From positions 1-64,000 of the forward strand of contig QHSC01000078.1 in NCBI GenBank assembly GCA_003220345.1: DNA of 64,000 nucleotides. The letters are read 5' to 3'. This document shows positions 7,525 to 17,400 of this stretch, one piece after another. Origin of the DNA: Candidatus Rokuibacteriota bacterium. GTDB taxonomy: Bacteria > Methylomirabilota > Methylomirabilia > Rokubacteriales > CSP1-6. Under the pieces are notes generated by a model. It did not search any database, was not told where the DNA came from, and saw only the letters and a list, made by a program, of their open reading frames with translations. The position numbers and the translations under genes are program-made. Numbering within the stretch: position 1 is the stretch's first letter; every line of letters starts with the position of its first letter.

Positions 7525-8418
7525 ATGGACCTGCGACAGCTCGAGATCTTCGTCAAAGTTGCCGAGCTCAAGTCGTTCTCCAAGGCGGCGGAAGCGCTCT
7601 TCCTGACGCAGCCCACGGTGTCGGAGCACATCCGCACCCTCGAGCAGGAGCTGGGCGTGCGGCTGCTCGATCGCCTCGGGCGCGGCGCGGAAGCGACGCG
7701 CGCGGGCCAGCTCCTCGTCACCCACGCCACGCGCATCCTCCAGCTCCAGCGCGAAGCGCGACAGGCCATGGACCAGTTCCAGGGAAAGCTCGTGGGCGAG
7801 CTGGCCGTGGGCGCGAGCACCATTCCGGGCGAATACGTCCTTCCGCCCCTGCTGGGCCGCTTCAAGGAGAAGTTTCCCGATATCTCGGTCACCCTCCTGA
7901 TCGGTGACAGTCGGCAGGTCGCCGAGTGGATCGCCGAAGGCAAGGTGGAGCTGGGCGTGGTGGGCGGCCGACTCGGGCATCGCGGTGTCGAGTATCGCGA
8001 GCTGATGCCCGACGAGATGGTGCTGGTCGTGTCCGCGGCGCATCCCTGGCACGGCCGGGAGCAGGTCGAGATCGCCGAGCTCGCGGGACAGCCGCTGCTC
8101 TTGCGCGAGCGTGGGTCGGGCACGCGCGCCGCCCTCGAGGCCTCCCTCGGCGAGGCGGGCCTCGACCTTTCCGCCTTCCGTGTCGTGGGCGAGATGGGCT
8201 CGACGCAGGCCATCAAGCAGGCCGTCAAGGCGGGTGTCGGCGTCTCCATTCTGTCGCGACGGGCCATCGAGGACGAGTGCCGGGTCGGGCTCATGTGGGC
8301 GCTGACCGTGCGCGGCCTGCATATTCCGCGCTCGTTCTACGTCGCCACACATCGCGACCGGAGCCGCTCGCCCCTGGCCGAGGCGTTCCGAGCCTTCGTC
8401 GAGTCCGAGTCGGTCTAG
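7525..8418 (+). CDS. LysR-family transcriptional regulator, linked to selenium metabolism by context
   Basis: 297 residues. The N-terminal winged helix-turn-helix is clear (MDLRQLEIFVKVAELKSFSK, then TQPTVSEHIRTLEQELG at about 30-46), followed by the effector-binding domain (ELAVGASTIPGEYVLPP...). It resembles CysB/CbbR-type members. The next gene on the same strand is selD, only about 34 nt away, and LysR regulators next to selenium genes form a recognised subfamily. The ligand could be a selenium or sulfur metabolite, but this is inference. Its promoter leaves no room for a ribosome-binding site. Confidence 0.85.
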   Translation: MDLRQLEIFVKVAELKSFSKAAEALFLTQPTVSEHIRTLEQELGVRLLDRLGRGAEATRAGQLLVTHATRILQLQREARQAMDQFQGKLVGELAVGASTIPGEYVLPPLLGRFKEKFPDISVTLLIGDSRQVAEWIAEGKVELGVVGGRLGHRGVEYRELMPDEMVLVVSAAHPWHGREQVEIAELAGQPLLLRERGSGTRAALEASLGEAGLDLSAFRVVGEMGSTQAIKQAVKAGVGVSILSRRAIEDECRVGLMWALTVRGLHIPRSFYVATHRDRSRSPLAEAFRAFVESESV

Positions 8419-8451
8419 GGCCCGCGCCGTCTCGCTCCGCGGCCCCCTCGC

Positions 8452-9528
8452 ATGAGCACGGAAATCATCGATCCCAAAACCGGCAGGGCGATCCGTCTCA
8501 CCAGCTACGCCGCCTGCGCCGGCTGAGCGTCCAAGATGGGTCCCGGAGATCTCCGGGACGTGCTGGAGGGCCTGCGCGACCACGCGCATCCGGATCTCCT
8601 CGTCGGCCTCGGCAAGAGCGACGATGCCGCCGTCTATCGCGTCTCCGACGAGGTGGCGGTGGTCAGCACCGTGGATTTCTTCGCTCCCATCGTGGACGAC
8701 CCCTATCTCTTCGGTGCCATCGCCGCCGCCAACGCCATGTCCGACGTCTACGCCATGGGAGGCGAGGTCCTCTTCGCGCTGAACCTCGCGGGCTTCCCGC
8801 GCGAGATGCCCAAGGCCGTCATCGCGGCCATCTTCAAGGGCGGCGCCGACAAGGTGCTGGAGGCGGGAGGGGTGGTGGCGGGCGGGCACACCGTGGTCGA
8901 CGCCGAGCCCAAGTATGGGCTCTGCGTCACCGGCCGCGTGCATCCGAAGCGCGTCCTGATCAAGGGAGGGCTGCGGCCTGGACACCGGCTGTTCCTCTCC
9001 AAGCCGCTCGGGACGGGCGTCATCGCCACCGCGGCCAAGAACGACGCCTGCGACGCCGCCGTCCTCGAAGGCGCGGTGCAAAGCATGCTCAGGCTCAACC
9101 GGGGCGCCGCCGAGGTCGTGAGGGAATCAGGCGCGCGAGGGGCGACCGACGTGACGGGCTTTGGTCTCCTCGGCCATGCCGCCGAGATGGTGGAAGCCTC
9201 GGGCGCGGGTATCGCGCTCCGCCTCAGGGACATCCCCCTCCTCCCCGGGGCGCTCGAGCTCGCCGAGAAGGGGCAGTGGAGCGGAGGCATGAAGCGCAAT
9301 CGGGTGTACCTCGAGGGCACCCTGGGAGCGCGCGGCCGGCTGTCGCTGGCGCCAGGCATCTCGAGCGCCCAGGCCGGCCTGCTCTTCGAGTCCGAGACGT
9401 CGGGAGGGCTCCTCTTCGGCGTGGCGCGCGAAGACGTCAACCTCGTCCTCGACGGATTCGCGCGGCGGGGCGAGCCCTGCTGGGAGATCGGTGAAGTGGC
9501 GGGGGAGATCGGGATCGCGGTTCGCTAG
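8452..9528 (+). CDS. selD: Selenide, water dikinase SelD, itself a selenoprotein (UGA = Sec25)
   Basis: The frame opens at ATG 8452 and reads through a TGA at 8524-8526 (codon 25). The N-terminus is MSTEIIDPKTGRAIRLTSYA, then ACAG-U-ASK-MGPG. The UGA sits where E. coli SelD has catalytic Cys17, and K28 matches essential Lys20, so Sec insertion is expected and gives a 358-residue full-length enzyme. A start at 8536 would lose both catalytic residues. The product makes selenophosphate from selenide and ATP for Sec-tRNA. DYNAMIC parts GKSDDAAVY, STVDFFAPIVDDP and the C-terminal EVAGEIG are typical. A hairpin suited to a SECIS lies just after the UGA. It converges with the anti-sigma gene, one base apart. 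Confidence 0.92.
8540..8559 (+). promoter_or_regulatory. Putative bacterial SECIS hairpin in selD
   Basis: A perfect 20-nt palindrome (arms GTCCCGG and CCGGGAC, loop AGATCT) begins 13 nt after the UGA codon of selD. The loop is about 21 nt downstream of the UGA, within the range used by SelB-binding bacterial SECIS elements. It lies inside the coding sequence, as is usual in bacteria. Confidence 0.6.
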
Positions 9529-9529
9529 A

Positions 9530-9781
9530 CTACTGGCGAACGGAACGCTTCAGGAACGCTCGGAGCTTCTCTTTCAGCTCGGGGGGCAGGGTCGTTTCTC
9601 GCAGGCGCTTGGCCGCGTCCACCGTTCCCTTGTACGTGCGCACGAAGGCCACGCAGGGCCCGCAGCCTTCCAGATGCCATTCGAGTAGCTCGGCCTGGTG
9701 CTTGGGGAGAGCGCCGTCCACGTAGTCCGCGAGGAGGTCCATGCACTCGCGACACTCCATCTCATCCTGCGCGTCGGCCAT
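9530..9781 (-). CDS. Zinc-finger anti-sigma factor-like protein (zf-HC2)
   Basis: 83 residues from the ATG at 9781. It contains an anti-sigma zinc motif: C10, C13, then H36-x3-C40-x2-C43 (WHLEGCGPC). The C-terminus is a short basic helix with no transmembrane segment, so this is a soluble ZAS-type protein. Such proteins hold ECF sigma factors inactive, sometimes in response to thiol oxidation. No ECF sigma gene is adjacent, so the partner is unknown. It converges on selD with one base between stops and diverges from the glycosyltransferase gene. Confidence 0.78.
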   Translation of the reverse strand: MADAQDEMECRECMDLLADYVDGALPKHQAELLEWHLEGCGPCVAFVRTYKGTVDAAKRLRETTLPPELKEKLRAFLKRSVRQ

Positions 9782-9867
9782 GAGGCCCTCCCTCGCCCGT
9801 AAGTCGATGCTGGCGGGAACGATACCACAGCCGCAATCTGGAGGCCTCCGGTTGTTGCGCGGCTGCG

Positions 9868-9896
9868 TTGCCCCGCCCGCGCTTCCCTTGTAGGCT
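9868..9896 (+). promoter_or_regulatory. Putative promoter of the GT4 gene
   Basis: TTGCCC (9868-9873) and TAGGCT (9891-9896) with a 17-nt spacer. The ATG at 9905 follows 8 nt after the -10 box, again leaving almost no leader. Both boxes are moderate matches. Confidence 0.4.
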
Positions 9897-9904
9897 GAGA
9901 CGCC

Positions 9905-10939
9905 ATGCCCTCGCGCGGGACCCGGCGCGTCGCCATGCTGACCCCGTTCGCCTTTCCCTCCCCGAGCGGGAACGCCGTCACCGTCGAACGAATCGCTTCC
10001 GGGCTGTCCGCCCGCGGGATCGAGCCGCGCGTTTGGGACCTCTCGGCCGGAGATGCGGCCACCGTGGAGCGCGAAGTCTGCCAGTGGCGGCCTGATCTCG
10101 TGCACGCTTTCCACGCGTTTCACGCGGGGCCGCTCGGCGCGCGGGTGGCGCGCCTGCTCGGGCTCCCCCTCGTCGTCACCCTCACCGGCACCGACGCCAA
10201 TCACGATCTCGCGGACGCGCAGCGAGGGCCGACGGTGCGCGAGGTTCTCGAGGGCGCGGCCGCCATCACGGTCTTTCACCGCTCGATAGGCGCGCGCGTC
10301 TCGGCCGCGCGGCCCGAGCTGGCCGCCCGGATCGTCGTGATCGCCCAGTCCGTCTCGTTCCGATCGTCCGACGGACCCCCGCCGCCGCGCGTGGCGGGAC
10401 CGGTCATGCTCTTTCCCGCCGGCATTCGCCCCGTCAAGCGCCCCCTCATGCCGCTGGGTCCGCTCGATGCGGTGGCCGCGCGCCATGAGGGCTTCGAGCT
10501 TCACTACGTCGGGCCCGTCCTGGACGCGGCAGAGGGCGCGAAGCTCTTCCTCGGGCTCACGGGCCGGCCCTGGTGTCGCTATCTCGGAGCGGTGCCGCAC
10601 GCCCGCATGCCCGCCCTCCTCCGCGCGGCCGACGTCGTGCTCAACTGCTCGATCTCCGAAGGAGGCATGTCGAACTCGGTGCTCGAGGCGCTCACGCTCG
10701 GACGCCCGGTGCTCGCCTCCGACATCGAGGGCAACCGCGCGCTGATCGAAGATGGGGTCACCGGCCTTCTCTTCTCCGACGCTTCGGAGCTGGCCTCCCA
10801 GGCCGAGCGGCTCCTCGACGATGTCGAGCTTCGCGCGCGCCTAGGCGCGGAGGGGCAATCGCGCGCCGCCGGATTCCGTCCGGAGACCGAGGTCGACGGC
10901 TATGTCAGACTTTTCGACACCCTGGTGCCTGCTTCCTGA
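9905..10939 (+). CDS. GT4-family glycosyltransferase
   Basis: 344 residues with a GT-B fold pattern. The N-terminal half has a substrate-side Rossmann region (MLTPFAFPSPSGNAVTVERI, LVVTLTGTDANHDL). The C-terminal half carries the nucleotide-sugar EX7E region: SEGGMSNSVLEALTLGRPVL, then ASDIEGNRALI. Cytoplasmic, no signal. The LTGTD and ASDI-GN motifs resemble SenB-type selenosugar synthases, and selD is close by (with one antisense gene between). However no senA-like gene is present, so a general glycosyl transfer role is just as possible. The acceptor is unknown. Confidence 0.75.
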   Translation: MPSRGTRRVAMLTPFAFPSPSGNAVTVERIASGLSARGIEPRVWDLSAGDAATVEREVCQWRPDLVHAFHAFHAGPLGARVARLLGLPLVVTLTGTDANHDLADAQRGPTVREVLEGAAAITVFHRSIGARVSAARPELAARIVVIAQSVSFRSSDGPPPPRVAGPVMLFPAGIRPVKRPLMPLGPLDAVAARHEGFELHYVGPVLDAAEGAKLFLGLTGRPWCRYLGAVPHARMPALLRAADVVLNCSISEGGMSNSVLEALTLGRPVLASDIEGNRALIEDGVTGLLFSDASELASQAERLLDDVELRARLGAEGQSRAAGFRPETEVDGYVRLFDTLVPAS

Positions 10940-10980
10940 ATGGGCATGTTGCGCGAGCGCGAGCCGCGCCGCGCGATCAG

Positions 10981-11009
10981 TTGACGGATCGGCGAACCAC
11001 CCCTATCAT
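10981..11009 (+). promoter_or_regulatory. Sigma-70 promoter of the Bat-like operon
   Basis: TTGACG (10981-10986) and TATCAT (11004-11009) with a 17-nt spacer, each matching five of six consensus bases. The predicted start site near 11016 leaves a leader of about 43 nt with a good GGAAAGGAG box before the moxR ATG. Confidence 0.7.
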
Positions 11010-11058
11010 GGCTAAAATCTTTGGTCCGCTGTTCCCAAGATGCGGAAAGGAGTCGCGA

Positions 11059-12096
<1,038 letters not shown>

Positions 12097-12113
12097 GGTG
12101 TCGAGGAGGGCGC

Positions 12114-13574
12114 ATGCCCGATCTCACGATACTTGAGCGCGCAGTGGCCGGCGTCGGCCGGGAAGTCCGGATCCGGCGCGCGGAGTTCTACGGGCTCCGC
12201 GGCCTGTTCCTGGGCGCGCTCGCTGCCCTCGTCCCGCTCGTCCTGCGCGACTCCCTGGGCATGGTGGGGTTCGCGTGGGCCGCGGCCTGTCTCGCCGTGG
12301 GGGCTGTCGCGGGCGCCGTCACGGGTCTCCTCATGCGACTGCCCGCCACCGAGGCCGCGCGTCTCGCCGATCGGGGCTACGGGCTCCAGGACCGCATCGC
12401 CACCGCGCTGGAGTGGGCGGATCGGCCGGACCGCACGCCGCTCGTGGCCGCGCTGGTGGCCGACGCCGTCGCGCGCGTCCAGGCCCTCGCCGGCCGGCGC
12501 ATCATTCCGCGCCGCATTCCACGCGAGGCCAAGTTCGTGCCGGTGCCGCTGGCGCTCGGGCTGGCCCTGGCCCTGGCCCCCGCCATTCCGCTGCCCCAGG
12601 GCGCGCTGCCCAGCTTGTCCCCCACTCGGCAGGAGGACGAGGCGAAGGTGCCCGATCGGAGCGGTGGGCTGGAGAGCCAGGATCAGCCACGCGGCGTCAA
12701 GCGCGACGATGTCCGGCGCGCGGACATGCAGGAGAAGACCTTCGGCCCGCGCGGAGGCACGGGGACGTCGTCCCAGCCGGGCGATCTCTCCGCGATCTTC
12801 AAGGACACGTCGATCTCCGGCCAGGCCCCGGACTTCAACGCCTTCCTGAAGAAGGGTGACGACCGCATCCGCATGCTCGATCAGCTCGATCGGCTGCCCG
12901 ATCTCCAGCGCGACTTCACGCAGAGCCAGCAGCGCATGGTCTTCCAGAAGGCCAAGGCGCTGCGCGGGGGCCTGCGCGGGGAGCAGTTCTCGCCGGACAA
13001 GCTACGCGAGCTCATGAAGGAGATGGAGCGGCTCGGGCGCAAGGGCGATCCGAGCTACCAGGGCGACCTCGGGGAAGGGATGGAGGCGCTCGAGCAGGGC
13101 CAGACCGACCGCGCCATGGAGGCCATGGAGCGCGCGCTCAACAAGCTTCGCGCCATGGAGGAGAAGGGACGCGACGGCAAGGGCCTGCGCGGCGGGCGCG
13201 ACGACGAGCGGCGGGGCGGCCGACGCGGCGACGGCCGGCAGGGCGGCGGGCCGGGCGACGACGGCGACTTCCCGGAGGGCGAGGGCTCCCTCCCGGGCAA
13301 GGGCAAGAGCGGCAGCCCCAAGGGCGATCCCACCCAGCGTCTCCGCACCAACCCATACGACGTCGGCGTCGAGGGCGAATCGCGGGCGGGGCGAAAGGAG
13401 GGCGTCGACACCAACATGGTCGGACGCGGCGGCAAGGTGCCCTCGCGGCTGCAATACCTCGGGGTGCTCGGCCAGTACCGCAAGCAGATGGAAGAGGACA
13501 TCGCCCGCGAGCAGGTCCCCCGCGACTATCACGGACAGGTGAAGGAATACTTCAAGGCGTTGGACGAGAGATAG
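12114..13574 (+). CDS. Bat-operon membrane protein with disordered charged C-terminal half
   Basis: 486 residues. The N-terminus has two hydrophobic segments near 28-75 and a third near 142-162. From about 165 onward the protein is hydrophilic, with EDEAKV, long basic-acidic helices (LMKEMERLGRKG, ALEQGQTDRAMEAMERALNK) and a Gly/Arg/Asp-rich linker around 350-410, then a conserved-looking C-terminal piece (RLQYLGVLGQYRKQMEEDI). This resembles DUF4175-like membrane partners in Bat-type loci, but no exact family was recognised. Position between moxR and DUF58 points to a structural role in the same complex. Confidence 0.7.
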   Translation: MPDLTILERAVAGVGREVRIRRAEFYGLRGLFLGALAALVPLVLRDSLGMVGFAWAAACLAVGAVAGAVTGLLMRLPATEAARLADRGYGLQDRIATALEWADRPDRTPLVAALVADAVARVQALAGRRIIPRRIPREAKFVPVPLALGLALALAPAIPLPQGALPSLSPTRQEDEAKVPDRSGGLESQDQPRGVKRDDVRRADMQEKTFGPRGGTGTSSQPGDLSAIFKDTSISGQAPDFNAFLKKGDDRIRMLDQLDRLPDLQRDFTQSQQRMVFQKAKALRGGLRGEQFSPDKLRELMKEMERLGRKGDPSYQGDLGEGMEALEQGQTDRAMEAMERALNKLRAMEEKGRDGKGLRGGRDDERRGGRRGDGRQGGGPGDDGDFPEGEGSLPGKGKSGSPKGDPTQRLRTNPYDVGVEGESRAGRKEGVDTNMVGRGGKVPSRLQYLGVLGQYRKQMEEDIAREQVPRDYHGQVKEYFKALDER

Positions 13575-13577
13575 CTC

Positions 13578-14471
13578 GTGCCCACCGCGACCCGCGGTCA
13601 GGACCTGCTCTCTCCCGAGTTCCTTCTCCAGCTCGAGCGGCTCGCCCTTCTGTCACGCCGAGCCTTTCGGGGTCGCACCCGTGGCGAGCGCAAGAGTCCC
13701 CGCAAGGGGATGAGCGTCGAGTTCTCCGACTACCGGCCCTATGGCGCCGGGGATGACCTCCGCTACGTCGACTGGAACATCTACGGCCGCCTCGACCGCC
13801 TGTACCTCAAGCTCTTCGTGGACGAGGAAGATCTGCGCCTGCACCTCCTCCTCGACGGCTCCGCGTCGATGAGCTTCGGTGAGCCCGGCAAGCTCCACTA
13901 CGCGGCGCGCCTGGCCGCCGCCCTCGGCTTCGTCGGCCTCGCCAGCCACGAGCGGGTGAGCGTCGCCGTCATTCGCGATCGCATGGCCGAGGGCTGGAGC
14001 CCCGCGCGGGGGCGCGGGCAATTGCTCTCGCTGCTCGAGTTCGCCGCCCGTCTGCGCGGCGAAGGCCCCACGGGCCTCTCGGACGCGCTCGTGGCCTACG
14101 CGCTCCGCTCGCGCGAGGCGGGGCTGGCCGTGCTGATCTCCGATCTACTCGACCCCGCCGGATACGAGCGGGGCCTCAAGGCCCTGCTGGAGCGGCGCTT
14201 CGACGTCCACGTGGTCCACCTGCTCTCGCCAGAGGAGCTGAACCCGGTCCTGGCGGGGGATCTCCGGCTCACTGACGCCGAGACGGGTGAGATCCAGGAC
14301 TTCACCATGGACGGCGAAGCCATGCGCAGCTACCGCGAGCGCCTGGGCGAGTTCCTCGAGAGCGCCGAGAGCTTCTGCCGCGCCAACGAGATCAGCTATC
14401 ACCGCGTGGCCACCGACACTCCGGTGGAAGAGCTCGTGCTTCGCGAGCTCAAGGGGCTCCTGCTCGCATGA
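13578..14471 (+). CDS. DUF58 domain-containing protein
   Basis: 297 residues, GTG start 3 nt after the previous stop. The DUF58 signature EFSDYRPYGAGDDLRYVDW spans 48-66. A VWA-like metal site DGSAS follows at 93-97. DUF58 proteins pair with MoxR ATPases and VWA proteins, apparently as adaptors; the biochemical job is not settled. The gene overlaps the next one by 4 nt (ATGA), so the two are translationally coupled. Confidence 0.9.
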   Translation: MPTATRGQDLLSPEFLLQLERLALLSRRAFRGRTRGERKSPRKGMSVEFSDYRPYGAGDDLRYVDWNIYGRLDRLYLKLFVDEEDLRLHLLLDGSASMSFGEPGKLHYAARLAAALGFVGLASHERVSVAVIRDRMAEGWSPARGRGQLLSLLEFAARLRGEGPTGLSDALVAYALRSREAGLAVLISDLLDPAGYERGLKALLERRFDVHVVHLLSPEELNPVLAGDLRLTDAETGEIQDFTMDGEAMRSYRERLGEFLESAESFCRANEISYHRVATDTPVEELVLRELKGLLLA

Positions 14472-17400
14472 GCTTCCTCCAGCCCCTCGCCCTGCTCCTG
14501 GCCGCCCTCTCCGTTCCCCTCCTTCTCCTGTATTTCCTGAAGGTGCGGCGCCGTCAGGCCACGGTGCCGAGCCTGATGCTCTGGAAGCCCTCGCTCCGCG
14601 ACCGCGAGGCCTCGACCTTCTTCCAGCGCCTCCAGCGGGATCCCCTCCTGATCTTGCAGCTGCTCGCCCTCCTCGCGCTTGCCTTTGCCCTGGCGCGACC
14701 GGCCGTCACCGTCATGGGTCATGGCGCCAAGCGCATCGTCATCGTCCTCGACAGCTCGGCCTCCATGAAGGCGACCGATGTCGAGCCCTCACGCTTCGTC
14801 CGCGCCCAGCGCGAGGCCCTCGGGCTCGTGGGCCGGCTGGGCGTCGGCGCCGAGGTCATGGTCATCGAGGCGGCCGTGCAGCCGCGCGTGCTCGCGCCCT
14901 TCAGCCGCGATCGCCAGCTCACCCTGGCCGCCATCCGCGGGGCCCAGCCACGCGACCTGCCGAATCGGCTCGGGGAGGCCGTGCGGACCGCCCGCGCCCT
15001 CGTGGGGCAGGACTCCCGCGCGGAGATCCACGTCTTCACCGACGGGGCCCACCCGGCGGCCCTGCGCGGCCAGGCGGACGACGTGCGCGTGCGCTGGGTC
15101 GGCGTGGGACAGCGCGGCCGCAACGTGGCCATCACCAACCTGGCGGTGCGGCGCAACTACATCGGCACCTACGACTCCCAGGCCTTCCTGTCCGTGGTGA
15201 ACTTCTCGGATCAGCCCGAGACGTTCAGCTTCACCCTCACCCTCAACAACGACGTCGTGGCCGAGAAGACGCTGACCCTGGAGCCGCAGGTGCGGCGCGC
15301 GGTGGTGATGCCCTTCTCCCACGAGGGCGGCGGCGTGGTGAGGGCGCGGCTCAACGTTTCCGACGACCTCGCGGCCGACGACGTCGCCTATGCCGTCATT
15401 CCGCCCGTCCGCGCCATCAACGTCCTGCTCGTGAGCCCCGGCAATCTCTTCCTCGAGAAGGAGCTGTCGACCGATCCCCAGGTCAAGCTCGAGGTGCGCA
15501 AGCCCGACGCCTACCAGGGGGGCATGGAGACTTTCGACGTGGTGGTCCTCGATGGCGTCAGCCCCACAAAGCTCGGGCCCGGCCGGTTCGTCCTCGTCAA
15601 TACCGCGCCGCCCGACGTGCCCATCGAGGTGCTGGGACGCATCGAGACGCCCGTGATCATGGACTGGGACCGGAAGCATCCGATCATGCGCCAGGTGGAC
15701 CTCGCCAAGATCGCCATCCAGGACGCCATGCGCGTGCGGCCCCTGGCCGCGGGGAAGATCCTCGTGGAGGCCGTGGGAGGCCCTCTCGTCTACCTCCTGG
15801 AGGAGCCGAACCGGAAGGCCGTCTTCTTCGGCTTCGACCTCTTCCAGTCCGACTTGCCTCTCCGCGTGGCCTTCCCCCTCATGATGTCCAAGTCTCTCCG
15901 CTGGCTGCATCCGGCGGGCCTGGACCAATCCAGCCTGTCATTGCAGACGGGCCAGCCCATCCAGCTGCCCGTCGAGCACGGCGTGAACACGGCCACGGTG
16001 ACCACGCCGGGAGGCCGGAGCGTGCGGGCGCAGGTGACCCGCGGGGCCATCAGCTACACGGAGACCGACGAGGTCGGCGTCTACACGATCTCGACGCCGC
16101 GCGGAGAGACCAAGGTCGCGGTCAACCTCTTCAATCCCGACGAGTCGGAGCTGGCGCCCAAGCCGCTGCCCGCCTTTGTCGAGGGCGCGCGCGCCGAGAC
16201 CGTGCCCGTGCCCGTGCAGCGCGAGCTCTGGCAGTTCCTCGTCCTCCTCGCCCTCGTCCTCCTGATCGTCGAGGGCGTCCTCTACTGGCGGCGGCAGACG
16301 GCGGGCAGGTACGGGCTGCCCTTCAACGAGGGCGACCGCTGGGCGCTCGGCCTCCGGTGCGTGCTTCTCATCCTGCTCGCGACGGCCCTGGTCAGGCCCA
16401 TGCTCCCGCGCGGCGTCGACCGGCTCAACGTCATCTATCTTCTCGACGTCTCCGACAGCGTGAGCCTGGCCGCGCGCGAGAGCGCGTTCCGCTTCGCCGC
16501 CCAGTCCGCGGGGGCCGCGCGGCCGGGCGACCAGTCAGGGGTCATCGTCTTCGGCGAGGAAGCGGTGGTCGATCAGCCCCTCAAGCCCGGCAACAAGATC
16601 GATCGTCCGCAGGCGACCGTGGGCGGGCGGGGGACGAACCTCGCGCAGGCGCTCCAGCTGGCCCTCGCCACGGCGCCTCCCGGCCACGCCAACCGCTTCG
16701 TGCTCCTCTCCGACGGGCGGCAGAACGTGGGCAATGCCCTCGCCGTCGCGCAGGCGGCCAAGGATGCCGGGGCCGACATCTGGTACGTTCCGGCACCGCT
16801 GACCTTCAAGCAGGAGGTCGTGGTCGAGTCCATGCTCCTGCCTCAGGAGGTGAAATTCGGCGAGCCCTTCAAGGCCAAGGTTGTCGCGTGGAGCCAGGCG
16901 GAGACGCAGGGACGGCTCTCTCTGTTCCGGAACGGCGAGTTTCTCGGCTCGCAGGTCGTCAAGCTCAACGCCGGCAAGAACGTCTTCTCCTACCGGCAGT
17001 CGCTCGAGCAGAGCGGCATCCACGTCTTCCAGGCCGCCATCGACGTCGAGGGCGACATCATCGAGGAAAACAATCGCGCGGTGGGCACGGTGGTGGTGCG
17101 CGGCCGGCCCCAGGTGCTCCTCGTGGAGAAGGACCGCAGCCAGGCCCAGGCCCTGACCGCGGCCCTGCGCGCCCAGCACGTGGACGTGGATCTCGTGGAG
17201 GCGGAGCGCATCCCCAAGGACGCGCAAGGGCTCCAGAAGTACGACGGGGTCATCCTGTCCAACGTGTCGTCGCTCAAGATGACCAAGAAGCAGATGGAGA
17301 ACATCCGCGACTACGTCCGTGAGCAGGGGGGCGGGCTCATCATGGTGGGGGGCGAGGAGAGCTTCGGCCTGGGCGGCTACTACCGGACGCCCATCGAGGA

